From NCBI GenBank assembly GCA_044238965.1, contig JBIICJ010000008.1, forward strand, positions 1-35,694: a stretch of 35,694 bases of DNA, in the 5' to 3' direction. Made by a program: the position numbers and the translations under genes. The stretch comes from Micavibrio_B sp044238965 (GTDB taxonomy: Bacteria; Pseudomonadota; Alphaproteobacteria; Micavibrionales; Micavibrionaceae). Below the pieces are notes generated by a model. That model had not been told where the DNA came from. It made no database searches and saw only the letters and a list, made by a program, of their open reading frames with translations. Position 1 is the stretch's first letter. The number at the start of each line of letters is the position of its first letter. This document shows positions 15,763-22,414 of this stretch, piece by piece.

Positions 15763-16155
15763 ATGTTAGGCAAGTTGATAAACGCACTGAATTTCAATTC
15801 TGACGACAACGTCGCCAATGATTTCGATTCCCGCCGTTCATACCCGCGTCGCACGTCCGACAAATGCGTCGGTTTGGTTGACGGCAAAGCAATGCCCGTT
15901 TTGGATTGGTCACCAGGTGGCGTACGCGTGTTTGGCGATGGTCGTACCTATGCCGTGGGTCAACCCGTCGATGTGGTTTTAAAATTCCACATGAATGACA
16001 CATTGACCGAAGTCAGACATCAGGCACAAATCGTGCGCAAATCATCGGAAACATTTGCCGTGCAATTCGCGCCATTAAACCAAGATATCCGCAAAACATT
16101 TCAACATGTCATTGATAATTTCAATGCCGAGGAATTTGCGGTTTCACAGGCCTAA
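15763..16155 (+). CDS. PilZ-domain protein (c-di-GMP receptor type), nested in the virion cassette
   Basis: A 130-residue, single-domain protein. The frame is open from 15727, but AAGGAG at 15750-15755 is 7 bp from ATG 15763 and only 1 bp from ATG 15757, so 15763 is the start. Both c-di-GMP binding motifs are present: RxxxR as R25-SYP-R29 within RRSYPRR, and DxSxxG as D48-W-S50-PG-G53. No output domain is attached, so it would act by binding a partner. It lies in plus orientation between scaffold and capsid genes on the minus strand, with its own promoter and a terminator. Phage late modules do not normally carry it, so it may be a host gene captured by, or broken into by, the cassette. Confidence 0.88.
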   Translation: MLGKLINALNFNSDDNVANDFDSRRSYPRRTSDKCVGLVDGKAMPVLDWSPGGVRVFGDGRTYAVGQPVDVVLKFHMNDTLTEVRHQAQIVRKSSETFAVQFAPLNQDIRKTFQHVIDNFNAEEFAVSQA

Positions 16156-16176
16156 AGCCACCATTCAAAATTCACA

Positions 16177-16208
16177 AAAAACGCGCCACATAAAAACGGC
16201 GTGTTTTT
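16177..16208. terminator. Bidirectional terminator between pilZ and scaffold genes
   Basis: AAAAACGCGCC (16177-16187) pairs with GGCGTGTTTTT (16198-16208) with one G-U wobble, around a 10-nt loop. T-runs lie on both sides in the proper sense, so it can end the pilZ transcript (plus) and the portal-scaffold transcript (minus). That would separate capsid expression from the upstream virion genes. Confidence 0.75.
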
Positions 16209-16218
16209 TTATTGCCCC

Positions 16219-16884
16219 CTATTCATACACGCGTTCAAACGCTTCTGTTACCTTCGCAATATAATTCGGGTCGCGGTCACGCCAATATTTGGGGTTTTTC
16301 ATCATGACATTAATATCGGTCATGGTTGATGTACCTACGGCTTTGCCGCGCACGGTGACACCATCACCAATATCATTCAGCATCATTTTATGAAGTGCCA
16401 AAACCCCTTCGAATGATCCCGCAAGCCCTGTTAAGGCGTCTTTTGATAAGGATTTTTCACCATACGCCTTTAATTGCCGTGCCGTTTCGCTCCATTTATC
16501 CATGCCGCCGAAATGGGTGATTAATTTTTCCGCCTCACGGTCAGCCTTATATTCATCCACCACCGATAAAATAATGGGTAACATATATTCAACCGCCAAA
16601 TCATACACTTCTTGTGCCTGCGCCTCGGTAAATCCTTTTTCGCGCAGGCGATCATTTAATGCGGGATCAATATCAAATAAATCATCTTTGATTTTAATAT
16701 CGTATGATGATGGTAAATCGATTTTTACCGCATCAGCTTTATCGGATAATTTTTTTTCTAATGATTTGTACGAATTGATTAATTGTTCCACACGCACTTC
16801 ACCCGTATCTGCATCCCAAAATTTTTCGGGAATATAATCGGGTTTGACTGGTTTGACTGGTTTGTCTTGTTGCTCATCGCTCAT
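16219..16884 (-). CDS. Capsid assembly scaffolding protein, T7 gp9-like
   Basis: A 221-residue acidic, helix-rich protein. It starts with a Lys/Pro-rich flexible tail (DKPVKPVKPDYIPEKFWD), in which FW-D-x-x-T-G-E-V resembles the start of T7-type scaffold proteins, and it ends with an NPKYWRDRDPNYIAKV tail, a usual C-terminal signature for this group that binds the capsid. The scaffold guides assembly of the prohead and is then lost. The start is set by GGAGC before the ATG inside the end of the portal gene, with a 1-bp gap. It is followed by a terminator rather than directly by the capsid gene. Confidence 0.8.
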   Translation of the reverse strand: MSDEQQDKPVKPVKPDYIPEKFWDADTGEVRVEQLINSYKSLEKKLSDKADAVKIDLPSSYDIKIKDDLFDIDPALNDRLREKGFTEAQAQEVYDLAVEYMLPIILSVVDEYKADREAEKLITHFGGMDKWSETARQLKAYGEKSLSKDALTGLAGSFEGVLALHKMMLNDIGDGVTVRGKAVGTSTMTDINVMMKNPKYWRDRDPNYIAKVTEAFERVYE

Positions 16885-16885
16885 A

Positions 16886-18382
16886 TTATTTTGCTCCTTT
16901 TGTCATTGTGATTTGTTCAAATTCATCGCGCACCATATCGCTGGGTACACCCATAATATCGGCTAAAAAACGCACTGTTTTCGTGATATCAATTGATTGT
17001 GTGGCCTCCGCCCCCAATGACTGAACATTGGTAAGGAACGATAAAATATCGCTGGCAAAGCGCGCCGATTGCGCGCGCGCGAGTGGTGATCGATATTCAA
17101 TCGCCACCATACGTCCATCTAATGGCAGATCAACAATTTCCCCACGACGGCGCAAAATATCATATAGACGATGAATAAGTGGATCGAGCAATTCGGTTTG
17201 CAATCGCCCATAAGTCGCACCCAATAATAATGTCATTTCGTTTGATCGTTCGACAATTTCGGTCGCGGTCATACGTTGCCCGTTTAATTGCGGCAAACGA
17301 TCAATCAATAATGCATGGCGAATGCGTGCGCGCAAATCGTCTAATACCAATTGCGATACATCAAATCGGCCTGGCATCTCTAATGGCGTTAAACCTTTTG
17401 ATCCCATCGCTTTGGGGATAATTGCCCCTGGCACCAATTGAATATTGGCGGGGTTTAAGACACCATCATCTTCTGCTTGCCAAATGCCTGTGACCGCAAT
17501 TGATGCATTTTTTAAAATTAATTCGACAACTTTATTAGCAGTTTTGATATCGGGCAACGCCTTCATCACGGGTGATCGCCCATAAATATCGGATGGTGAT
17601 TTCATCCAGCGGAAATTGATATAGGGCGAAAACGCCATATCTTGGCGCAGTAATGGCGCCTTAAACACACCATCATCAATCATCATTGCATATAATATGA
17701 ATCCGTTTTGCGATGGTATAACCGCTTCCAATACTTCATATTCTTTTGCATCATCGCGCGGCTTTATATGTGGTGCGACCAATGATAAATCAATAATATT
17801 ATATCGGCTTTCAATTTCATGCTTGGTCAATAATAATGTCCGATATGTTTTTGTTAATCGTCCATCATCACCTTCATCCATCACGACATCTTGGAGTGGT
17901 ATCGCCGTAAACCGAAAGGCCGTATACGCACCGATTTTATTTTCCTCAATCGCCAAACACGCCGTGCCCGCCACCACCAAATCCAAAATTGTTTGGTGAA
18001 ATTCGACAATAAAATTTGATCGCGACAGATGATTGATCAAAACCGCACTGGATTTTTCAAGCGCAGGGGTGAGCATCGCTTTCTCGTCCTGCGTGCAATC
18101 AACCCCTGCTTTCACGCCAAACCATGGCGTAAAATTGGGCGTTAAATGCCCCATAACACTCGCCGCTAATTGGTCCACGCCATCCAATGCCGTGCCATCA
18201 AACAATGACTCGCCGCGCCGCGGTGACAAACCGAACGTATTCCCCATGCTCCGTTGCGGCAGAGCCATATCATAACAATCTTGCCATAAACGTTCCCATG
18301 GTTCGCGCTTTTGTTTGGATGATTGATAGCCGCGAACGCATTGTTCAAATTCAATATTGTGATCGTTAATGTCGGTAATCAT
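16886..18382 (-). CDS. Portal (head-to-tail connector) protein, podovirus type
   Basis: A 498-residue protein forming the dodecameric ring through which DNA is packed and ejected; T7 gp8 is about 536 residues. Typical features are the early KREPWERLWQDCYDMALPQR segment, then GESLFDGTALDGVDQLAASV and HLTPNFTPWFGVK, and late GQRMTATEIVERSNEMTLLLG with RLQTELLDPLIHRLYDIL. These are the head-tail connector family of short-tailed phages. Its ATG overlaps the stop of the preceding small gene (ATGA at 18379-18382). No truncation or frameshift is seen. Confidence 0.9.
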   Translation of the reverse strand: MITDINDHNIEFEQCVRGYQSSKQKREPWERLWQDCYDMALPQRSMGNTFGLSPRRGESLFDGTALDGVDQLAASVMGHLTPNFTPWFGVKAGVDCTQDEKAMLTPALEKSSAVLINHLSRSNFIVEFHQTILDLVVAGTACLAIEENKIGAYTAFRFTAIPLQDVVMDEGDDGRLTKTYRTLLLTKHEIESRYNIIDLSLVAPHIKPRDDAKEYEVLEAVIPSQNGFILYAMMIDDGVFKAPLLRQDMAFSPYINFRWMKSPSDIYGRSPVMKALPDIKTANKVVELILKNASIAVTGIWQAEDDGVLNPANIQLVPGAIIPKAMGSKGLTPLEMPGRFDVSQLVLDDLRARIRHALLIDRLPQLNGQRMTATEIVERSNEMTLLLGATYGRLQTELLDPLIHRLYDILRRRGEIVDLPLDGRMVAIEYRSPLARAQSARFASDILSFLTNVQSLGAEATQSIDITKTVRFLADIMGVPSDMVRDEFEQITMTKGAK

Positions 18383-18750
18383 GATTTATCCTTTGTTAAA
18401 AATATATATAATTGATGTGGTGTTTGAATAAGAATATTTTGAATGCCTAAAATTCGTTTGATCTGTGTCACGCATGTTAAAAATTCTGGCAACACAAACC
18501 GTGATAATTTTCGGTTCCGTGATTTTATTGGCACACAAACAAAACCCGCTGTTTCAAAGCGGGTGATTAATGTCGGATCGGACGAAATCATCAGGTCGGT
18601 ATAATTCGATAACGGATCATAAATCACCCAATCATCTTTATGTTTCACGACATAGGCACAGTGACGAAACCCCTGTTTTAATGCTTTTAAATAAGGCTTT
18701 TGTGGCGCGTCCATAAACACCACATATTGATGATATATATCGTCATTCAT
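18379..18750 (-). CDS. Unknown small protein upstream of portal
   Basis: A 123-residue soluble protein. The frame is open to 18807, but AAAGGAA before ATG 18750 (MNDDIYHQY), and its ATGA overlap with the upstream stop, favour that start. Noted features are KQGFRHCAYVVKHKDDWVIYDPL, a conserved-looking FRHC with a downstream W-x-x-x-DP, and a C-terminal ITCV..IKRILGI...TPHQLYIFL-like segment. I have seen this general pattern in small proteins beside portals of alphaproteobacterial phages, but I know no function. A Cys/His/Asp arrangement makes a papain-like fold conceivable. It overlaps the portal start by 4 bp. Confidence 0.65.
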   Translation of the reverse strand: MNDDIYHQYVVFMDAPQKPYLKALKQGFRHCAYVVKHKDDWVIYDPLSNYTDLMISSDPTLITRFETAGFVCVPIKSRNRKLSRFVLPEFLTCVTQIKRILGIQNILIQTPHQLYIFLTKDKS

Positions 18751-19109
18751 TGAACAATTCCTTTGGCTCTTAAACTTGTTTCTAAAATATGTAACGCTTC
18801 GCACCATAATCGATAGGCAATCATTTCTCGCGCATAATATTGATCGGGTGCCACGCCGCGCCGTCCGTAATGACGTAAAATTTTAATATGATCAATTTGT
18901 AAACGGCGCATGCGATACAAACGCTCCATGGCTTTGTAAATATCCACGGGTTCACATGGGCGCACAGCTTTTCCCATGCCCGCCGTAAACCGTGCGCCAT
19001 CTTCACGCGCTTTCATCGCGGCAATAAACCAAAACCACGCTTCCTCAGCATTCAAAAATGGTTCTGCTTTTTCCGATGTGCGACGCAGTGATGTAACAAC
19101 AACATTCAT
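18747..19109 (-). CDS. Unknown small protein, first gene of the virion cassette
   Basis: A 120-residue protein starting at ATG 19109, set by GGGGGAG at 19118-19124, 8 bp upstream; the frame extends to 19169 but without a ribosome site. It is a helical, Arg-rich protein: AEEAWFWFIAAMKAREDGAR, RPCEPVDIYKAMERLYRMRR, then KILRHYGRRGVAPDQ and a final helix. The basic helices suggest nucleic acid binding, perhaps a regulator of the cassette, but no classical HTH is certain. It follows the cassette promoter by about 70 nt and is coupled to the next gene by an ATGA overlap. Confidence 0.65.
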   Translation of the reverse strand: MNVVVTSLRRTSEKAEPFLNAEEAWFWFIAAMKAREDGARFTAGMGKAVRPCEPVDIYKAMERLYRMRRLQIDHIKILRHYGRRGVAPDQYYAREMIAYRLWCEALHILETSLRAKGIVQ

Positions 19110-19188
19110 GCAAAAAACTCCCCCGTCATCATATGGCGTTTCAAGCGATATGATGTCATTTCGATACAATTGTGGCGTTGATGAGATG

Positions 19189-19216
19189 AGTATATATGAA
19201 TTTAAACCTTTGTCAA
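19189..19216 (-). promoter_or_regulatory. Strong sigma-70-type promoter of the virion cassette
   Basis: On the minus strand TTGACA (19216-19211), a 16-bp spacer, then TATACT (19194-19189). It is the best promoter match in the cassette. The expected start near 19182 leaves a leader of about 70 nt before the first gene at 19109. The operator-like palindrome lies 8 bp upstream of the -35. Confidence 0.7.
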
Positions 19217-19224
19217 CACTTTTT

Positions 19225-19249
19225 TAGGATAATTATCCTATTTATAGGA
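19225..19249. promoter_or_regulatory. Palindromic operator with three half-sites
   Basis: TAGGATAATTATCCTA at 19225-19240 is a perfect 16-bp palindrome. Its right half-site TCCTA is followed by TTTA and another TAGGA (19245-19249), giving three half-sites in alternating orientation. It lies between the divergent regulator gene and the cassette promoter, upstream of a TATAGT -10-like site (19264-19269) of the regulator. This is the layout expected for an autoregulated phage-type repressor or activator site. Confidence 0.7.
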
Positions 19250-19289
19250 AAACACACTTATGCTATAGTTTTGGCAACGGAGAAACATC

Positions 19290-19913
19290 ATGTTTTCACA
19301 CAATGGTATATGGAGCGCGATTGACCATTTGGCGCAATCACTCGGCACATCCACATCGGGTTTGGCAAAGCGCGCGGGATTAGACCCGACAAGCTTTAAC
19401 AAAAGCAAACGCATCGGCAGTGATGGCAAACAAAGATGGCCATCAACCGAAAGTATTGCGCGCGTATTATCAGCGGTAAATATGACGCTATCTGAATTCT
19501 TACAATTTCTGCCCGCTGATGAAAATAATCATGCACAAACCATTCCCATGATTACATCAAAAGATACTGCCAAGAAAAATATGTTTGATAATTTTGGGTT
19601 TCCGCATGCGCTCAAAACAACAAATTTTGATTTTCCTGATGTTACGCCCGCCGAAATATTCGCGCTCGAAATTTCTGATGATGCGTATGCTCCCACCTAT
19701 CGCAAAGGTGATATTTTGATCATCTCACCCCCTGCTCCGTTGCGTCGTGGTGATCGCGTCGTGGTGAAGACACATGCACATGTTATTGTGGGCGAATTGG
19801 TACGAAAATCATCCACAAAATTGGATATTTTGCCGTTTTTTGATAAGAAAACTATGCAATTTGACACAAATGAGATAGTGTTTGTCTCACGCATTTTATG
19901 GGCCAGCCAATAA
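19290..19913 (+). CDS. HTH transcriptional regulator with S24 (LexA/CI-like) fold, autoproteolysis residues lost
   Basis: A 207-residue protein. The N-terminal 75 residues are an XRE-like HTH domain (IDHLAQSLGTSTSGLAKRAG, then ESIARVLSAVNMTLSEFLQF). Residues about 120-207 match the S24 dimerisation/peptidase fold of LexA and CI. At the nucleophile motif, normally GDSMxP, it reads DDAYAP with Ala132 for Ser. At the general base, normally V-x-V/A-K-x-L, it reads VIVGEL with Gly168 for Lys. Self-cleavage is thus not expected. It is divergent from the virion cassette with a palindrome between, and 10 bp before pyrE, with which it may be co-transcribed. CGGAG lies before the ATG. It may be the cassette's regulator or a host regulator. 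Confidence 0.85.
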   Translation: MFSHNGIWSAIDHLAQSLGTSTSGLAKRAGLDPTSFNKSKRIGSDGKQRWPSTESIARVLSAVNMTLSEFLQFLPADENNHAQTIPMITSKDTAKKNMFDNFGFPHALKTTNFDFPDVTPAEIFALEISDDAYAPTYRKGDILIISPPAPLRRGDRVVVKTHAHVIVGELVRKSSTKLDILPFFDKKTMQFDTNEIVFVSRILWASQ

Positions 19914-19923
19914 GGAGTTTTTT

Positions 19924-20601
19924 ATGTCGCACGTTCGCAAAGAAGCCGCAAAAATTTTGCTTGATACGAAATCGGTTTTGTTTAACACCAAAGAACCATT
20001 CGTTTTAACATCGGGTAAAGTATCGCCCACTTATGTTGATTGCCGTCGTTTAATTTCTTTTCCTAAAGAACGTGATTTTTTAATGAACGCCGCAGCGGAA
20101 TTATTATCACGCGATATTGGCGATGATCATATCGATTATTTGGCGGGTGGTGAAACCGCGGGTATTCCTTATGCTGCCTTTATCGCTGACCGTATGAAGA
20201 AACCCATGTTGTATGTCCGCAAAAAACCAAAGGGATTTGGTCGCATGGCACAAATCGAAGGCTGTATGGATGATACGGGTAAAAATGTTGTTCTGATCGA
20301 AGATTTACAAACCGATGGCGGTAGCAAAAAAACATTTATCGACGCGTTGCGCGAAGCGGGCGCGAATGTGGCACATTCATTCGTCATTTTCCATTACGGA
20401 ATCTTCCCACAATCACTGGAAAACATGAAAAATATGGGTATTCAATTGCATTTCCTAACCGAATGGTGGGATATTTTGGCGGTTGCCCGCGAACAGGACT
20501 ATTTCGACAAAGACACATTATCCGAAGTTGAACGTTTCCTCAATAACCCCAGCAAATGGCAAGATGAAAATGCACACAAAGCCATTCGCGTGACAGGATA
20601 A
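19924..20601 (+). CDS. pyrE: Orotate phosphoribosyltransferase
   Basis: PyrE joins orotate to PRPP to make OMP in pyrimidine synthesis. The frame is open from 19882, inside the regulator gene, but AAGGAG at 19912-19917 is 6 bp from ATG 19924 (MSHVRKEAAK), giving 225 residues, the normal size. The PRPP-binding loop is VVLIEDLQTDGGSK (122-135), and a YVRKKPKGFGRMAQIEG segment (97-113) holds the catalytic lysines of the flexible loop. LTSGKVSPTYVDCRRL (28-43) is the usual N-terminal substrate region. It follows the regulator by 10 bp and precedes nadK by 10 bp. Confidence 0.94.
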   Translation: MSHVRKEAAKILLDTKSVLFNTKEPFVLTSGKVSPTYVDCRRLISFPKERDFLMNAAAELLSRDIGDDHIDYLAGGETAGIPYAAFIADRMKKPMLYVRKKPKGFGRMAQIEGCMDDTGKNVVLIEDLQTDGGSKKTFIDALREAGANVAHSFVIFHYGIFPQSLENMKNMGIQLHFLTEWWDILAVAREQDYFDKDTLSEVERFLNNPSKWQDENAHKAIRVTG

Positions 20602-20611
20602 TTATACAACA

Positions 20612-21373
20612 ATGACAAAATTCCATTTCATCGCATCTACCCATGACGACGCACAAGACGCGTATGCTGATTTAATCAAACAATATCAGCAAACGCCAAT
20701 TGATGCGGCGGATATGATTATTTCGGTTGGCGGTGATGGTACATTGCTAAAATCATTACACTTGGCGGCATCACGCGGCCTTCCCGTTTATGCGATGAAT
20801 AAGGGCTCAATCGGTTTTTTAACCAACCCTTATCATATTGATGACTTAATCGCCCGCACAGCACGCGCTCAACGTGTGACATTACATCCATTGCAAATGA
20901 ATGTTACCACGGGCGATGGTGATGTAATTTCGTGTTTGGCATTCAACGAAGTGTCGTTGCTGCGCCAATCACGTCAAGCCGCCAAAATACGTATTTTAGT
21001 TGATGATATTGAACGGATGGATGAATTGGTGTGCGATGGTGTGATGGTGGCAACGCCTGCGGGTTCAACCGCATATAATTTATCGGCGCATGGGCCAATT
21101 ATTCCGCTGAATTCAAACGTGCTTGCCCTCACCCCCATCAGTGCGTTCCGCCCCCGTCGTTGGCGCGGCGCGTTATTGCCATCAAAGGCGCATATCGAAT
21201 TTCAAATCTCGGAACCCGACAAACGCCCCGTAAGCGCAACAGCAGACGATGTTGAAGTGCGTGATATCGTGTCTGTTATTATTGATCAGGCGCAGAATAT
21301 AAGTGTTGAATTATTATTTGATCCCGACCATTCCCTCGAAGAACGCATATTAAAAGAACAATTTTTAAATTAA
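20612..21373 (+). CDS. nadK: NAD kinase
   Basis: NadK phosphorylates NAD to NADP with ATP, in the cytoplasm. The 253 residues agree with the alphaproteobacterial form. The catalytic GGDGT motif is at 40-44 with Asp42. FNEVSLLR (near 112) is the NE/D motif, and DGVMVATPAGSTAYNLSAHGP is the glycine-rich second signature of the family. It follows pyrE closely, so regulator, pyrE and nadK probably form one operon. Its stop overlaps the stop of the convergent glycosylase gene by 4 bp. Confidence 0.95.
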   Translation: MTKFHFIASTHDDAQDAYADLIKQYQQTPIDAADMIISVGGDGTLLKSLHLAASRGLPVYAMNKGSIGFLTNPYHIDDLIARTARAQRVTLHPLQMNVTTGDGDVISCLAFNEVSLLRQSRQAAKIRILVDDIERMDELVCDGVMVATPAGSTAYNLSAHGPIIPLNSNVLALTPISAFRPRRWRGALLPSKAHIEFQISEPDKRPVSATADDVEVRDIVSVIIDQAQNISVELLFDPDHSLEERILKEQFLN

Positions 21374-22017
21374 GATTTTTTTACCTTCGCAGGCGAAGCT
21401 GTATCTTTTAACTTCCACAATAATAATGATGCCGCTGTGCGGTGCCCGTGAAACCGATCACCCCATGCCTGTAATTCCTTTGGCGTCATACGTTCGGGCG
21501 CATTTATATATAATTTTGCACCATTTTGTACGCCTAAATCACCCACAGGCCACACATCAGGGCGCGCCATGGAAAACATTAAATACATATGTGCCGACCA
21601 GACGCCAAACCCTTTGATCGATGTGATTTGCGCAATCACGTCATCATCATTCATTGATTTTAATTTTGAAATTTGAAATGTCTTGCTTTCAACTGCTTCA
21701 GCTAAACCCATCAAGTAATCAATTTTTTGAAGGCTCAACCCTGCTGCGCGTAGTTGTTTTTCTTTGAGCTTTAAAAAATTTTCTGCCGTTACAGGCGCGT
21801 TCATTTCATTTTTTAATTTCTTAAAAATCGCATCGGCGGCTTTGACGGAAATTTGTTGTGATATCACCATCTCGGTTAAATCAGAAAATCGACCTGCATT
21901 TTGTTTCCACCGAAATAAATCATCACGCCCGCGCAATGTACGAAAAACCTTGTCAGATGTTAACAAGGTTTTTAACGGTTTTCCGATTAACGGTTCATCA
22001 TGAAGAAATTTTGCCAT
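21370..22017 (-). CDS. DNA-3-methyladenine glycosylase II (AlkA-type, HhH-GPD)
   Basis: A 215-residue base-excision repair enzyme removing alkylated purines. The helix-hairpin-helix spans about 128-147 (IAQITSIKGFGVWSAHMYLM) and is followed by the catalytic Asp160 in WPVGDLGVQ. MVISQQISVKAADAIFKKL (50-68) is the conserved entry helix of the AlkA/Mag branch. No Fe-S cysteines are seen, so it is not an endonuclease III. It lacks the N-terminal extra domain of E. coli AlkA, as yeast MAG-like short forms do. It overlaps nadK by 4 bp tail to tail; the small unknown gene upstream is on the same strand with a 9-bp gap. Confidence 0.9.
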   Translation of the reverse strand: MAKFLHDEPLIGKPLKTLLTSDKVFRTLRGRDDLFRWKQNAGRFSDLTEMVISQQISVKAADAIFKKLKNEMNAPVTAENFLKLKEKQLRAAGLSLQKIDYLMGLAEAVESKTFQISKLKSMNDDDVIAQITSIKGFGVWSAHMYLMFSMARPDVWPVGDLGVQNGAKLYINAPERMTPKELQAWGDRFHGHRTAASLLLWKLKDTASPAKVKKS

Positions 22018-22026
22018 GCATTATTA

Positions 22027-22290
22027 TTATGGCTGATCTGGAGACCCATTCAAGCCATTAATTTTAGGGCGTTTTACAACGGGTGCAAAGGCGCGCCTGG
22101 CAATGCGTGACAAATTATAAAGCGGCCCCATGACACCACGCGGCCCACGATAAGATTGTCCTGCTTTTTTCATTGCTGATAAAATTTTACCGACATTTTC
22201 GCGGCTCCACGCAACACTTAAGCCATCGGCTATATCTGTTGCTTGTCTGTCGATACCAAAGGCCGCTCTCAACGCACGTAGTCGTGACAT
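22027..22290 (-). CDS. Small basic protein of unknown function
   Basis: An 87-residue, Arg/Lys-rich protein with a GAGG ribosome-like site before ATG 22290. Parts are helical (MSRLRALRAAFGIDRQATDIADGL and SRENVGKILSAMKKAG), and the tail is Pro/Lys-rich with PVVKRPKING. It has no signal peptide or clear membrane span, and I do not recognise it. It is 9 bp from the AlkA-type gene and may share its transcript. Upstream, about 120 bp separate it from the gcvPB stop without other features. Confidence 0.5.
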   Translation of the reverse strand: MSRLRALRAAFGIDRQATDIADGLSVAWSRENVGKILSAMKKAGQSYRGPRGVMGPLYNLSRIARRAFAPVVKRPKINGLNGSPDQP

Positions 22291-22414
22291 GCTAACCTCA
22301 CTTTCTTTATGATTTCATCATATCACAAAACGGGGCTATTCTCATCAGAAATCGGATGATAAAATGTCGATTTTCGCGCGTGAAATCGAATGATTGATCG
22401 TGAAATTTTTTATT

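Larger units (their letters stand above)
7878..19249 (-). mobile_element. Compact podovirus-type virion and lysis cassette (domesticated prophage or GTA-like)
   Basis: About 11.4 kb of tightly packed minus-strand genes in T7-like late order: portal, scaffold, capsid, adaptor, nozzle, gp14-like, small and large terminase, then spanin-like, endolysin and holin. Many junctions are ATGA overlaps. Absent from the window are integrase, excisionase, replication genes, phage RNA polymerase, large ejection proteins, tail fibre and flanking att repeats. The codon style looks like the host. A divergent HTH regulator with an operator sits at the right end, and the left end overlaps a host gene stop by 3 bp. 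A host-type PilZ gene is nested in the opposite orientation. I infer long host residence. Whether particles form and carry host DNA is unknown. Confidence 0.8.

Noticed and set aside
16847..16868. Short tandem repeat of GGTTTGACT
   Set aside because: It simply encodes the repeated Pro-Val-Lys at the scaffold N-terminus; no separate role is evident.
7878..19290. Integration site (att core or tRNA) around the phage-like cassette
   Set aside because: No tRNA gene and no matching direct repeat were seen at the two ends by eye; a full computation could still reveal a short one.
20596..20608. AGGATAATTATA near the pyrE end, resembling the operator
   Set aside because: Only the left half matches the palindrome TAGGATAATTATCCTA, and it lies over a stop codon between two housekeeping genes.
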